A stretch of 64,000 nucleotides of DNA from JBFAPK01 sp040676675 (GCF_040676675.1 NZ_JBFAPK010000035.1:1-64000), one strand, 5' to 3'. Counted from the stretch's first letter, positions 56,374-64,000 are shown. A program made the numbers and translations. Notes: generated from the sequence alone by a model not told the origin.

Positions 56374-57627
56374 TCAATTCGCCGCGCGCGGCGCACCCGG
56401 CCCGGCGTCGACCCGGGCCGGACCACCGGTCGACGGGCGTACGTCGAAGTCGAAGATCTCGGTCGGCAGGTAGACGGTGGCGCAGGAGTTCGGGATGTCC
56501 ACCACCCCGGAGAAGCGCCCCTCGATCGGCGCCGCGCCGAGGATCAGGTACGCCTGCTCGGGCTGGTAGCCGAACCTGGTCAGGTAGTCGATGGCGTGCA
56601 GGCAGGCCCGCTGGTACGCCAGCGTCGAGTCGAGGTAGCGCTGCTCGCCGTCGGTGCTGACGGAGATGCCGGAGAAGGCGAGCCAGCGGCAGTACTGCGG
56701 TGCGGTGTTGCCGGGCAGGAAGATGGCGTTCTCCGTCACCCCGTACGTCGACATCCCGCCCTTGATCAGGTCGACGTGCAGGTCGACGAAGCCGCCCATC
56801 TCGATCGCCCCGCAGAAGGTGATCTCACCGTCGCCCTGGGAGAAGTGCAGGTCGCCGACGGAGAGGTTCGCGCCCGGCACGTAGACCGGGTAGAAGACGC
56901 GGGAGCCCTTGGTGAGGTTCTTGATGTCCTGGTTGCCGCCGTTCTCGCGCGGCGGGGCGGTGCGCGCCGCCTCGGCCGCGGCCCGCTCGAAGTCCCCGCC
57001 GGAGAGCGAGCCGAGCAGCGCGTCCTGCGGCAGCGGCGGCAGCGACAGCGGCGGTACCCGGTCGGGGTCGGTGGCCCGTAGCGCGCCCTCCCGCGCGTTC
57101 CACTTCGCGAGCAGCTCGGCCGAGGGCGCGGTACCCATCAGTCCCGGGTGGATCATGCCGGTGAAGCTCACCCCGGGGACGTGCCGCGACGTCGCCCGCT
57201 GCCCCGTGAAGTCCCAGATCGCCTTGTACGCGTCGGGAAAGTAGTCGGTGAGGAAGCCGCCGCCGTTCTCCCGGGCGAAGATCCCGGTGTAGCCCCAACC
57301 CTGGCCGGCCAGGGGCCCGGAGTCCTCCTGCGGGATCGGTCCCACGTCGAGGATGTCCACCACGAGCAGGTCCCCCGGCTCGGCACCCTGGACCGCGAAC
57401 GGCCCGCTCAGCGCGTGCACGATCGACAGGGGTGCGTCCCGTACGTCCTGCGCCGAGTCGTCGTTGTGGATCTCACCGTCGAACCACTCCCGGCAGTGCA
57501 CCCGGAACGACTGTCCGGGCCGGACGGTGGCGACCGGCGGGACGTCGGGATGCCACCGGTTGTGGCCGATCTTCTCCTGGTCGCGGAACTTCCGGTTCGA
57601 GTCCAGTGGGAACAGCACCTCGGGCAT
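56374..57627 (-). CDS. fmdA: Formamidase/acetamidase
   Basis: 417 aa. It matches FmdA along its length: HNRWHPDVPPVATVRPGQSF, the EWFDGEIHNDDSA segment, HALSGPFAVQGAEPGDLLVV, FTGMIHPGLMGTAPS and FCGAIEMGGFVDLHVDLIKGG. It releases ammonia from formamide and short amides, giving nitrogen and formate or acetate. ATG 57627 follows GGAAGGAGG. An FmdB-like gene comes next on the same strand, the usual partner. Confidence 0.95.
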   Translation of the reverse strand: MPEVLFPLDSNRKFRDQEKIGHNRWHPDVPPVATVRPGQSFRVHCREWFDGEIHNDDSAQDVRDAPLSIVHALSGPFAVQGAEPGDLLVVDILDVGPIPQEDSGPLAGQGWGYTGIFARENGGGFLTDYFPDAYKAIWDFTGQRATSRHVPGVSFTGMIHPGLMGTAPSAELLAKWNAREGALRATDPDRVPPLSLPPLPQDALLGSLSGGDFERAAAEAARTAPPRENGGNQDIKNLTKGSRVFYPVYVPGANLSVGDLHFSQGDGEITFCGAIEMGGFVDLHVDLIKGGMSTYGVTENAIFLPGNTAPQYCRWLAFSGISVSTDGEQRYLDSTLAYQRACLHAIDYLTRFGYQPEQAYLILGAAPIEGRFSGVVDIPNSCATVYLPTEIFDFDVRPSTGGPARVDAGPGAPRAAN

Positions 57628-57736
57628 CTGCGCCTCCTTCCGCCGGGTTCGTGTCGGGTCGCTCTGCTCGCCGCGCGCCGGGCCCGCGCCCTCGGGCCGC
57701 GTCGCGGCGCCGGTCCGGGGGCGGGTGCCCGGCCGG

Positions 57737-58021
57737 TCAGGGTCGGGGCAGGCGGGGGTACCCGGGGTGCGCCGCCGCCCGGGACCGCGCGCCGCGCCGG
57801 TCCGGGATCCGGGTCACCACCTCGGGCGTCTCGGCGGTCCGTGCGGCCCGGTCGATCGCCCCGACCAGTCGCCGCGACATGGCGGCCAGCCGAGGCGCGG
57901 AGATCACCCGGACCGCCTCCCCGCGGCAGACCGGACAGCGCGCGGCCGGTGCGGCCTCCCCGATGGGAAACCGCAGGTCGAAGTCGCCGTCGCGGGGACA
58001 CCGGTACCCGTACGTCGCCAT
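57737..58021 (-). CDS. FmdB-like zinc-ribbon protein with an incomplete cysteine set
   Basis: 94 aa. It begins MATYGYRCPRDGDFDLRFPIG, as in FmdB regulators, with a second pair in ARCPVCRG. The first pair should be C-x2-C but here reads C-P-R-D, so only three of four zinc cysteines remain. The C-terminus is Arg/Pro-rich. ATG 58021 has CAGGAGGGCGGG upstream. It lies 110 bp before fmdA and probably belongs with it. Confidence 0.8.
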   Translation of the reverse strand: MATYGYRCPRDGDFDLRFPIGEAAPAARCPVCRGEAVRVISAPRLAAMSRRLVGAIDRAARTAETPEVVTRIPDRRGARSRAAAHPGYPRLPRP

Positions 58022-58202
58022 CCCGCCGCCCTCCTGTCCGCTCCCCTGTCGCCGGAGCTTCCCCGGTCGTGTGCCGACCGGACCGGGCCGGGGCATGCCC
58101 AGCATCGGCCGCCCGACGACCGGTCCGCAGGCCAACGCCGCAACTCGTGGACGGTGTTGCCAGGGTGGCGGATGCGGCGGCAGCCAGCGCCGACGGGGCG
58201 GC

Positions 58203-58229
58203 CAGCCGCGTTCGTTCAGCCGCGTTCGT
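58203..58229 (-). repeat. Duplicated end of the CGNR gene
   Basis: CAGCCGCGTTCGT on the + strand occurs at 58203-58215 and 58217-58229. The second copy covers the last codons and stop of the CGNR-domain gene. Confidence 0.85.
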
Positions 58230-58797
58230 CAAGCTGCGCCGCGGCGGCGTCGCGGACCTGGGCGCGGTGGGCGGCGACCCGTACGCGGGCGGCGCAGGTG
58301 GCGGTGCAGTAGCGGCGGGTCCGGCCCGGCCCCTGGCGCAGCAGCGCGTGGCGGCAGTCCGGGGCGGCGCAGCGGGCCAGCACGTCGACGCCGTGCTCGG
58401 CGACGGCCAGGGCGAGCGCCATGCCGCCGGAGGCGGCCAGCCAGCCGCCCCAGGTCGAGTCGGGCGCGTCCACGTGCAGGTGCAGCGGTACGCCGTCGTG
58501 GCCGACCAGCCGGGGCCGGGCGGTACGGGCCAGCAGCGCGTTGAGCAGCTCGGCGATCCGCCGCTCGTCGCCGGCGGCGGTGAAGACCGCGGCGAGTTCG
58601 GTGCGCGCCGCCCGGGCCTCGGCCAGGTCGACGTCGGTCACCACGACCGGCTCCGGCTCGTCGTGGGCGAGCAGCAGTTCGCGCAGCCGGGCGGGCTCGG
58701 TGAGCAGGTCGCCGTGGCGCGGCGAGGGTTCCGTGTTCACCAGGGCCACCGCCAGGCGGGCCCAGCGGGTCGAGCCGAATCGCGTGTCCGCACCCAT
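58216..58797 (-). CDS. CGNR zinc-finger (ABATE-domain) transcriptional regulator
   Basis: 193 aa. The N-terminal ABATE-type domain begins ARLAVALVNTEPSPRHGDLL. The C-terminal CGNR zinc finger has CAAPDCRHALL and RRYCTATCAARVRVAAHR. Such proteins are probable ligand-responsive regulators. ATG 58797 is 6 nt after TACCGT, the leaderless layout. The operator that overlaps this box also overlaps the -10 of the divergent MFS gene, so it probably controls both. Confidence 0.88.
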   Translation of the reverse strand: MGADTRFGSTRWARLAVALVNTEPSPRHGDLLTEPARLRELLLAHDEPEPVVVTDVDLAEARAARTELAAVFTAAGDERRIAELLNALLARTARPRLVGHDGVPLHLHVDAPDSTWGGWLAASGGMALALAVAEHGVDVLARCAAPDCRHALLRQGPGRTRRYCTATCAARVRVAAHRAQVRDAAAAQLDERG

Positions 58798-58798
58798 G

Positions 58799-58831
58799 CT
58801 GTTACGGTATCAGCCGTGCAAACCGTAACAG
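58799..58831. promoter_or_regulatory. Shared operator over two leaderless divergent promoters
   Basis: CTGTTACGGT (58799-58808) and ACCGTAACAG (58822-58831) are perfect inverted arms with a 13-bp centre. The left arm holds the + strand -10 box (TACGGT, 7 nt before GTG 58816) and overlaps the - strand one (TACCGT at 58809-58804, 6 nt before ATG 58797). Only 18 bp separate the two start codons. Confidence 0.85.
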
Positions 58832-60207
58832 CGACCGGCCGGCTGGGGCACCGGGGACTGCGACTGGTCCTCACCGCCACGGTGTCGCGGCTGGTCGACG
58901 AGGCCGCCGGGGTGGCCGTGGTGCTGGTCGTCATGGAGCGGACCGGCGACGCGCGGCTCGCCGGGCTGGTCGTGTCGGCCTTCGCGCTGCCGACCCTGCT
59001 GACCGGTCCGCTGCTCGGCGCGCTGCTCGACCGGCTCCGCTCCACCCGGGCGCTCTTCCTCGCGAACCAGGTGGCGCTGGCCGGCGCGCTCGCGGGGATC
59101 CTGCTGCTCGCCGGGCGGGCACCCGGGCCCGCGCTGGTGGGCCTGGGACTGCTCGCGGGGCTCACCGCGCCCGTGCTGACCGGCGGTTTCAGCAGCGTGC
59201 TGCCGCGCGTCGTGCCGCCCGCCGGGATGCCCCGCGCCAACGCCGCCGACGCGGCCTCGTACAACGTCGCCGGGCTCGGCGGTCCCGCGTGCGTCGCGGC
59301 GCTGGCCGCCAGCCTCGGCGCCGGGCCGGCCCTCGCCGGCGCCGCCGGGCTCGCGGCGGTCGGCGCGGCGCTGGTACTGGTCGCGCCGCTGCCCGCCCCG
59401 GCGAGCACCCCGGCGGCCGGCCCGGAACCGGCACCGCCCGCGCCGACTGCCCGGCCCGGCGGTCCAGCGGCCCGGCCTGGCGGCGCAGCGGCGCGGCCTG
59501 GCGGCGCAGCGGCGCGGCCGGGTGCCGGGGAACCCCTGGTCCGGGCGCTCGCGGACGGGCTGCGGCTGCTCTGGCACCGCCCGCGGCTGCGCCGGACCAC
59601 CATCGCCACCACCGTCGGCTACGCGGCCCAGGGTCTGCTCCCCGTCGCCGTGCCGCTGCTCGCCGTCGCGCTCGGCGAGCCCGCCGCGCGCGGCGGCTGG
59701 CTGCTCACCGCGCTGAGCGGGGGCGCGCTGGTCGGGGCGCTCGCCTCCGAGCGGCTGCTGCGGCGGTACCGGGCGACGAGGGTGCTGGCCGGCGCGCTGG
59801 CCGGGGCGGGTCTCGGCTTCGCCGCGGTCGCCGCCGCGCCGACGCTGGCGGTGTCCGTCCCACTGGCGGCGCTCGCCGGGATCGCCGGCGGTCCGGTGCT
59901 CGCCGCCACCCTCGCCGTCCGCCAGGAGCAGACCCCGCCGCACCGGTACGCCCAACTCGTGGCGACCGCCGCGAGCATCAAGACCGGCGCGTACGCCCTC
60001 GGCGCCGCCGCGACCGGGCTGCTCGCCGCGCAGCTGAGCCCGCGCGGGCTGCTCGCCGTCGTCGCGGCGGGCCAGGCGCTGGCGCTGGTACCGCTGCTCT
60101 GGCCGGCGCCGCGCCGCCGGGGTTCGGCGGATACCGATCGGATTGCCGACATGGCAATGGTTGGCACAGACCTGGGCCGCGCCCCCGACCGCGATTACAG
60201 TTTCTGA
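58816..60207 (+). CDS. MFS exporter
   Basis: 463 aa with about 12 membrane segments. The opening GLRLVLTATVSRLVDEAAGVAVVLVV and the loop GALLDRLRSTRALFLANQ fit the major facilitator superfamily. A repeat-rich central cytoplasmic loop (PGGPAARPGGAAARPGGAAA) separates the two halves and looks expanded by tandem duplication. It is probably a drug or metabolite efflux pump controlled by the CGNR regulator. The start is nested in the operator, and no Shine-Dalgarno is present. Confidence 0.85.
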   Translation: MQTVTATGRLGHRGLRLVLTATVSRLVDEAAGVAVVLVVMERTGDARLAGLVVSAFALPTLLTGPLLGALLDRLRSTRALFLANQVALAGALAGILLLAGRAPGPALVGLGLLAGLTAPVLTGGFSSVLPRVVPPAGMPRANAADAASYNVAGLGGPACVAALAASLGAGPALAGAAGLAAVGAALVLVAPLPAPASTPAAGPEPAPPAPTARPGGPAARPGGAAARPGGAAARPGAGEPLVRALADGLRLLWHRPRLRRTTIATTVGYAAQGLLPVAVPLLAVALGEPAARGGWLLTALSGGALVGALASERLLRRYRATRVLAGALAGAGLGFAAVAAAPTLAVSVPLAALAGIAGGPVLAATLAVRQEQTPPHRYAQLVATAASIKTGAYALGAAATGLLAAQLSPRGLLAVVAAGQALALVPLLWPAPRRRGSADTDRIADMAMVGTDLGRAPDRDYSF

Positions 60208-60323
60208 CCGGTTGCCCTACGGAGCGTACCGGGGCCCGCCCGCCGGCCATCCGCGGCCGATCGCGGCGGCGGCGGGACGCCCGGGCGCCGCCACGGGTCG
60301 GACGACGACGGGAGCGGGCCGCG

Positions 60324-61403
60324 ATGACGACGACTGCGGAGGCGCCGGCGACGCCGACCGGCCGGGCCCGGTTCCGGGGCTTCATCCGGCTGGCCCGGCT
60401 CAGGTTCCTGCTCTACAACGTGCTACCGGTCGGCCTCGGCGTGGCGGTCGCGGTACACGAGGGACACCCACTGCACCTCGGCTGGTACGCGGTCGCGCAG
60501 CTCTTCGCCTGGGTCGTGCACGTCATGACGCACTACTGCAACGAGTACTTCGACCTCGACGCCGACCGGGCCAACGTCTACCACACCCCCTGGACCGGCG
60601 GCAGCAGGGCACTGGTGGACGGGCTGGTCGCCCCGGTCGTCTCGCTCGGCACCGCCTTCGTGCTCTGGACCGGCACGGCCGTGCTGATCGCCGTGATGCC
60701 GACCGCGCAGGCGCGGCTGATCGGCGTACTGACCGTGGCGCTCGCCTGGTTCTACACGGCGCCGCCGCTGCGGCTGAACTACCGCGGCCTGGGCGAGTTG
60801 ACCGTGGCGGCGATCCTCAACGGACTCTGGCCGGCGCTCGCCGCCCTGCTGCAGGCCGGTACCGTCCCGCCGCTGCTGCTCGCCGTGCTGGCACCGACCG
60901 CGCTGCTGCAGGCGGCCCGGATGATGGTGATGAACCTCGGCGACCGGGTCTCCGACGCCTCGGTCGGCAAGCGGACCCTGCCGGTGCTGCTCGGCTACCG
61001 CGCCGCTATCGGGATCGTCACGGCCGCGCAGGTCGTGGCGTACCTGATGCTCACCGCGTTCGCCGTGCTGGGCTGGCTGCCCTGGCTGGCCTGGGCGCTG
61101 ATGGCCGCCACCGCGCCGCTCTCGGCCTGGCTGGTCCGCCGCCTGCGGGCGGGGGCGATGCGCGACGTCCGTCCCGAGCTGATGACACCGGTGGTGTTCT
61201 GGGCCTCCAACCACGTCTCGCTCGTCGTCTGCGCGGCCATGGCCGGGGTGGTCCTCGACGCGGCGCTGGCCGGCACCGGCGGTACCGCGACCGCGCTGCT
61301 CGGGGCCGTGCTGGCGGGGTACGCGGCGCTCTTCGGGCACCGGCTCTGGCTGGCCCGCCGCCTCGCGCATCATACGCGCGCGGCGGCCGGTGGCCATCGA
61401 TGA
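60324..61403 (+). CDS. UbiA/MenA-family prenyltransferase
   Basis: 359 aa with about nine membrane segments. The first Asp-rich motif is NEYFDLDADRAN; the second region is MNLGDRVSDASVGKRTLPV. Together they match the intramembrane prenyltransferases that attach polyprenyl groups to aromatic or quinone precursors (MenA-like). ATG 60324 follows GGGAGCGGGCC. It is followed after 80 bp by a P450 and a ferredoxin, suggesting a tailoring pathway rather than core menaquinone synthesis. Confidence 0.85.
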   Translation: MTTTAEAPATPTGRARFRGFIRLARLRFLLYNVLPVGLGVAVAVHEGHPLHLGWYAVAQLFAWVVHVMTHYCNEYFDLDADRANVYHTPWTGGSRALVDGLVAPVVSLGTAFVLWTGTAVLIAVMPTAQARLIGVLTVALAWFYTAPPLRLNYRGLGELTVAAILNGLWPALAALLQAGTVPPLLLAVLAPTALLQAARMMVMNLGDRVSDASVGKRTLPVLLGYRAAIGIVTAAQVVAYLMLTAFAVLGWLPWLAWALMAATAPLSAWLVRRLRAGAMRDVRPELMTPVVFWASNHVSLVVCAAMAGVVLDAALAGTGGTATALLGAVLAGYAALFGHRLWLARRLAHHTRAAAGGHR

Positions 61404-61483
61404 CGATCCTTGTTGGACCCTCGGGCGCCGGGTACCGTGTGGAGGTGTTCGCGCACGGAACGTGACCATTCGGGAGGCTCCAG

Positions 61484-62710
61484 ATGACCGGTACCGCCTT
61501 CGAGGAGCTTCCGGCGGCCCCCTTCCTCACCCCGCCGCGGGACCCGTTCCTGCCGATGGAGCGGGCCGACCGGCGGCGGTTGACGGCACCGGTGACCCGG
61601 GTGCGGCTGCCCAACGGCCAGCCGGCGTGGCTGGTGACCGGGCACGCCGAGATCCGGCAACTGCTCCGCCACCCCGGCCTCAGCGCCGACGCGTCCCGGC
61701 CCGGCTTCCCGCTGCTGCGGCCGCTGCCGCCGCCCCGTTCCGAGGCGGACCGGCAGGGCCTGTTCATCCGGATGGACGGCGAGGAGCACGCCCGGCTGCG
61801 CCGGATGCTGACCGCCGAATTCATGATCAAGAGCATCCGGAGGCTGGAGCCGATGATCCAGCGGACCGTCGACGAGGCGCTGGACGCGATGCTCGCCGCC
61901 GGACCGCCGGCCGACCTGGTGACGTCGTTCGCGCTGCCCGTACCGTCCATGGTGATCTGTCACCTGCTCGGCGTGCCGTACGAGGACCACGCCTTCTTCC
62001 AGGCCCGCAGCCGCCGCCTGCTGGACCAGACCATCCCCGCCCAGGAGGTCCTCGCCGCCGCCGACGAACTGCGCGACTACCTGCGTACGCTGATCGACCG
62101 CAAGCGGGGCTCGGCGGAGCGCCACGACGACCTGCTCAGCCGCCTGATCCGCGAGCGGGTGGCGACCGGCGAACTCGTGGCGAACGAGCTGGTCGGGATC
62201 GGCCTGCTGCTGCTCGTCGCCGGCCACGAGACCACCGCCAACATGATCGCGCTGAGCACCCTGCTGCTCCTGCGACACCCCGGTCACCTGGACCGGCTGC
62301 GCGCCGAGCCGGAGCTGGCCCCCGGCCTGGTCGAGGAGCTGCTGCGCTACCTCACCATCGTGCGTACCGGCCTGCCGCGCCTGGTCGTCACGGACCTCGA
62401 ACTCGCCGGTCGGACGCTGCGCGCCGGCGACGGTGTGATCGCCCTGCTGCCGCTGGCCAACCGCGACCATGCCGCCTTCGTCGACCCGGACGACTTCGAC
62501 CCGTACCGGGAGGCGCACCAGCACCTCGCCTTCGGCTTCGGCGTGCACCAGTGCATCGGCCAGCCGCTCGCCCGCGCCGAGCTGCGGGTGGCCCTCGTCG
62601 AACTGGCCCGCCGCCTCCCCGGGCTGCGGCTGGCGGTCCCGGGCGACCGGGTCCCCGCCCGGGAGCACTCGGTGGTCTACGGCCTCGCCGAGCTGCCGGT
62701 GACCTGGTGA
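61484..62710 (+). CDS. Cytochrome P450
   Basis: 408 aa bacterial class I P450. The I-helix oxygen motif is LLVAGHETTANM, the E-x2-R motif is in EELLRYL, and the heme cysteine is Cys357 in FGFGVHQCIGQPLARAE. It hydroxylates or couples a small molecule with electrons from a ferredoxin. ATG 61484 has GGGAGG upstream. Its stop overlaps the ferredoxin start (GTGA), so the pair is translationally coupled. Confidence 0.95.
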   Translation: MTGTAFEELPAAPFLTPPRDPFLPMERADRRRLTAPVTRVRLPNGQPAWLVTGHAEIRQLLRHPGLSADASRPGFPLLRPLPPPRSEADRQGLFIRMDGEEHARLRRMLTAEFMIKSIRRLEPMIQRTVDEALDAMLAAGPPADLVTSFALPVPSMVICHLLGVPYEDHAFFQARSRRLLDQTIPAQEVLAAADELRDYLRTLIDRKRGSAERHDDLLSRLIRERVATGELVANELVGIGLLLLVAGHETTANMIALSTLLLLRHPGHLDRLRAEPELAPGLVEELLRYLTIVRTGLPRLVVTDLELAGRTLRAGDGVIALLPLANRDHAAFVDPDDFDPYREAHQHLAFGFGVHQCIGQPLARAELRVALVELARRLPGLRLAVPGDRVPAREHSVVYGLAELPVTW

Positions 62711-62916
62711 GCGGGGAGCGCGCGGTGCGGGTCCGGGTCGACCGGGAGCGGTGCTGCGGCTCCGGGAACTGCGTGCTGGCCGCGCCCGAGGTCTTCGACC
62801 AGGACGACGCCGACGGGCTCGTGCTGCTGCGCCGCGCCGAGGTGCCGCCGGAACTGGCCGACGGGGTGCGCCGGGCGGTCGACCTCTGCCCCGCCGGGGC
62901 GCTCGGCCTCCGGTAA
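62707..62916 (+). CDS. Single [3Fe-4S] ferredoxin
   Basis: 69 aa. Cluster cysteines are Cys16, Cys22 and Cys61 (ERCCGSGNCVLAAPEVF and DLCPAGAL), the C-x5-C...C-P pattern of 3Fe-4S ferredoxins that serve P450s. The extra Cys17 lies where these proteins usually have Ala, Val or Ile. It starts within the P450 stop and is surely its electron donor. Confidence 0.92.
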   Translation: MSGERAVRVRVDRERCCGSGNCVLAAPEVFDQDDADGLVLLRRAEVPPELADGVRRAVDLCPAGALGLR

Positions 62917-62930
62917 CCCGCACCCCGCGT

Positions 62931-63025
62931 CCCGCCACCGCCCGGCCGCCCCCGGGTCGACCCCGCCGCCGTCCGGCCGCCCCCGCATCCCGCCGCCCGG
63001 CCGCCTCCGGGTCGACCCCGTCGGC
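62931..63025. repeat. Imperfect repeat between ferredoxin and XRE genes
   Basis: A sequence of about 37 bp, including CCGGGTCGACCCCG, occurs at 62931-62968 and again at about 62989-63025 with a few changes, filling the convergent gap. Confidence 0.75.
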
Positions 63026-63036
63026 GTCGGCGGGCG

Positions 63037-63597
63037 TCACGCGGCGGGTCGGGGCGAGCGGATCAGCAGGCTGGAGACGACCTCCTCGTCGCCGACCGCG
63101 GCGTAGCTGTGCGGTACGTCGGCGCGCCAGGAGTGGTGCTGGCCGGGTCCGACGGTCGCCGGCTGCCCGACGGGACCGACCCGGAGCACGCCGCGGAAGA
63201 CCGTGACGTGTTCGGTGACGCCGGGCGCGTGCGCCGGCGAGGTCTGCACGGCGCCGGGGCGTACCCGCATGAGCAGCAGCTCGAAGGTCACGCCCGGCTC
63301 GTGGAAGACCTCCAGCAGCGTGGCGCTCACCGCCGACCCGCGTACGTCCGCCGCGGCGTGCGGCGGCGCGCCCGGCTCCAGCAGCAGCGCGGTGAGCGGT
63401 ACGCCGAGCGCGCCCGCGATCGCGTACAGCGTCTCCAGGGTCGGGTTGCGGGTGTCGTGCTCCAGACCGGAGAGCGTCGCCTTGCCGATGCCGGCGCTGC
63501 GGGCGAGGGCCGAAAGCGAGAGCCCCCGCTCCTGCCGGAGCCGGCGCAGGCGCTCCCCCACGGTCGGCTCGGCCGGGCTTGTCCTTGGCGCGTCCAC
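63037..63597 (-). CDS. XRE-family regulator with a C-terminal cupin
   Basis: 186 aa. The helix-turn-helix is GERLRRLRQERGLSLSALARSAGIGKATLSGLEHDTRNPT. The cupin half has ligand-type residues in the segment PGVTEHVTVFRGVLRVG. This type senses small molecules and represses neighbouring transport or catabolic genes. GTG 63597 lies near a 18-bp operator shared with benE. It most likely controls benE and itself. Confidence 0.9.
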   Translation of the reverse strand: MDAPRTSPAEPTVGERLRRLRQERGLSLSALARSAGIGKATLSGLEHDTRNPTLETLYAIAGALGVPLTALLLEPGAPPHAAADVRGSAVSATLLEVFHEPGVTFELLLMRVRPGAVQTSPAHAPGVTEHVTVFRGVLRVGPVGQPATVGPGQHHSWRADVPHSYAAVGDEEVVSSLLIRSPRPAA

Positions 63598-63642
63598 GCC
63601 GTTATGGTGACACCCGGCTCCGGCCGTTCCGTAAACGGAACG
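63579..63642 (+). promoter_or_regulatory. benE promoter and XRE operator
   Basis: -35 TTGTCC (63579-63584) and -10 TATGGT (63603-63608) are 18 bp apart. Just downstream, CGTTCCGT (63625-63632) and ACGGAACG (63635-63642) form an inverted repeat with a 2-bp centre, in the TTCCGTTTACGGAA style common for XRE-cupin regulators (read on the minus strand). Confidence 0.7.
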
Positions 63643-63691
63643 ATGGTGCGGTCCGGTCGTGAGGATGCGGGCCGGCCGGGAGGGAGGACCC

Positions 63692-64000
63692 GTGGCGCGG
63701 CGAGGGGACCTGGCGCAACCGATCCTGGCGGGCGTGGTGAGCGCCGTGGTCGGCTACGCGAGTTCGTTCACGGTGGTCCTCGCCGGTCTGCGAGCCGTGG
63801 GGGCGACCCCGACCCAGGCCGCCTCCGGCCTGCTCGCGCTCTGCCTGGGCATCGCGGCCCTCGCCATCGGCCTCGGGCTGCGGCACCGGATGCCGATCAG
63901 CATCGCCTGGTCCACCCCCGGCGCCGCGCTGCTGGTCGCGACCGGGCCGGTACCCGGCGGGTTCCCCGCCGCCGTCGGGGCGTTCCTGGTCTGCGCGGCG
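63692..64000 (+). CDS. benE: BenE-family benzoate/H+ symporter (partial)
   Basis: The first 103 codons of a gene cut by the window end. GTG 63692 follows GGGAGGGAGGACCC. The start reads VARRGDLAQPILAGVVSAVV, then GYASSFTVVLAGLRAVGATP, ASGLLALCLGIAALAIGLGL and RMPISIAWSTPGAALLVATG, the typical BenE opening with three membrane segments. It imports benzoate or related aromatic acids with protons. The XRE-cupin regulator lies divergently upstream. Confidence 0.9.
   Translation, partial: MARRGDLAQPILAGVVSAVVGYASSFTVVLAGLRAVGATPTQAASGLLALCLGIAALAIGLGLRHRMPISIAWSTPGAALLVATGPVPGGFPAAVGAFLVCAA

Noticed and set aside
59455..59520. Repeats in the MFS central loop as a separate element
   Set aside because: They are in-frame RPGGAAA units within the cytoplasmic loop, a coding tandem expansion.
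1..64000. tRNA, rRNA, riboswitch or CRISPR features
   Set aside because: No cloverleaf with a CCA-type acceptor, rRNA signature, known riboswitch core or regular repeat-spacer array was recognised by eye; a covariance-model search was not possible.

Overview
High-GC actinobacterial chromosome, most like the Micromonosporaceae. Support for this: almost every third codon position is G or C, GTG starts are frequent, the protein set is typical of the group (SigE-type sigma factor, SARP/NB-ARC/TPR regulator, PadR, Tat substrates), and many genes have a -10 box 6-8 nt before the start codon, which suggests leaderless transcripts. No rRNA, tRNA, CRISPR array or complete insertion sequence was seen. 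A 10-N assembly gap lies at 13966-13975.

Layout. 0.5-9 kb: archease convergent with the RNA ligase rtcB, an SDR dehydrogenase, a quinone-oxidoreductase-like enzyme behind an 18-bp palindrome, a FUSC exporter, MazG and an LD-carboxypeptidase. 9-17 kb: a holin-like protein, a YbjN/TPR protein, a DUF892 protein, an alcohol dehydrogenase and a secreted HExxH metalloprotease. 17-29 kb: a PadR/FAD-monooxygenase pair, a 167-bp MITE-like element, PRC-barrel proteins, an Nramp-like transporter lacking the usual metal motif, a hemerythrin, a membrane phosphodiesterase, DedA and several small hypothetical genes. After 960 bp without a gene comes a tight 11-kb glycan operon (30.0-41.3 kb): three GT2 modules, one fused to a GT87, an UPF0104 membrane protein, an aminotransferase, an epimerase, a DPPR-synthase-like UbiA, an EEP hydrolase and a GT4. 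41-50 kb: a PPC protein, a VOC/ArsR/SRPBCC operon, a large subtilase, a FusB-like EF-G-binding protein divergent from TetR, and a SigE-family sigma factor with a membrane partner.

The best candidate for an undescribed system is at 50.0-53.1 kb. A 22-residue peptide gene with a strong ribosome-binding site is followed by two perfect or near-perfect hairpins, an adenylate-forming ligase of the PaaK/F390-synthetase type, and a nine-segment membrane protein carrying the YD and GLGD motifs of presenilin-type intramembrane aspartyl proteases. The locus sits between a sigma-factor operon and a SARP-family regulator. 56-64 kb: formamidase with an FmdB-like protein, a CGNR regulator divergent from an MFS exporter across one shared operator, a UbiA-P450-ferredoxin set, and an XRE-cupin regulator divergent from benE (cut by the window end).

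Two patterns run through the window. First, the last bases of genes, often including the stop codon, are duplicated in tandem at many gene junctions. Second, a 462-bp cassette with foreign codon use occurs twice, differing at one base, inside two otherwise diverged glycosyltransferases.
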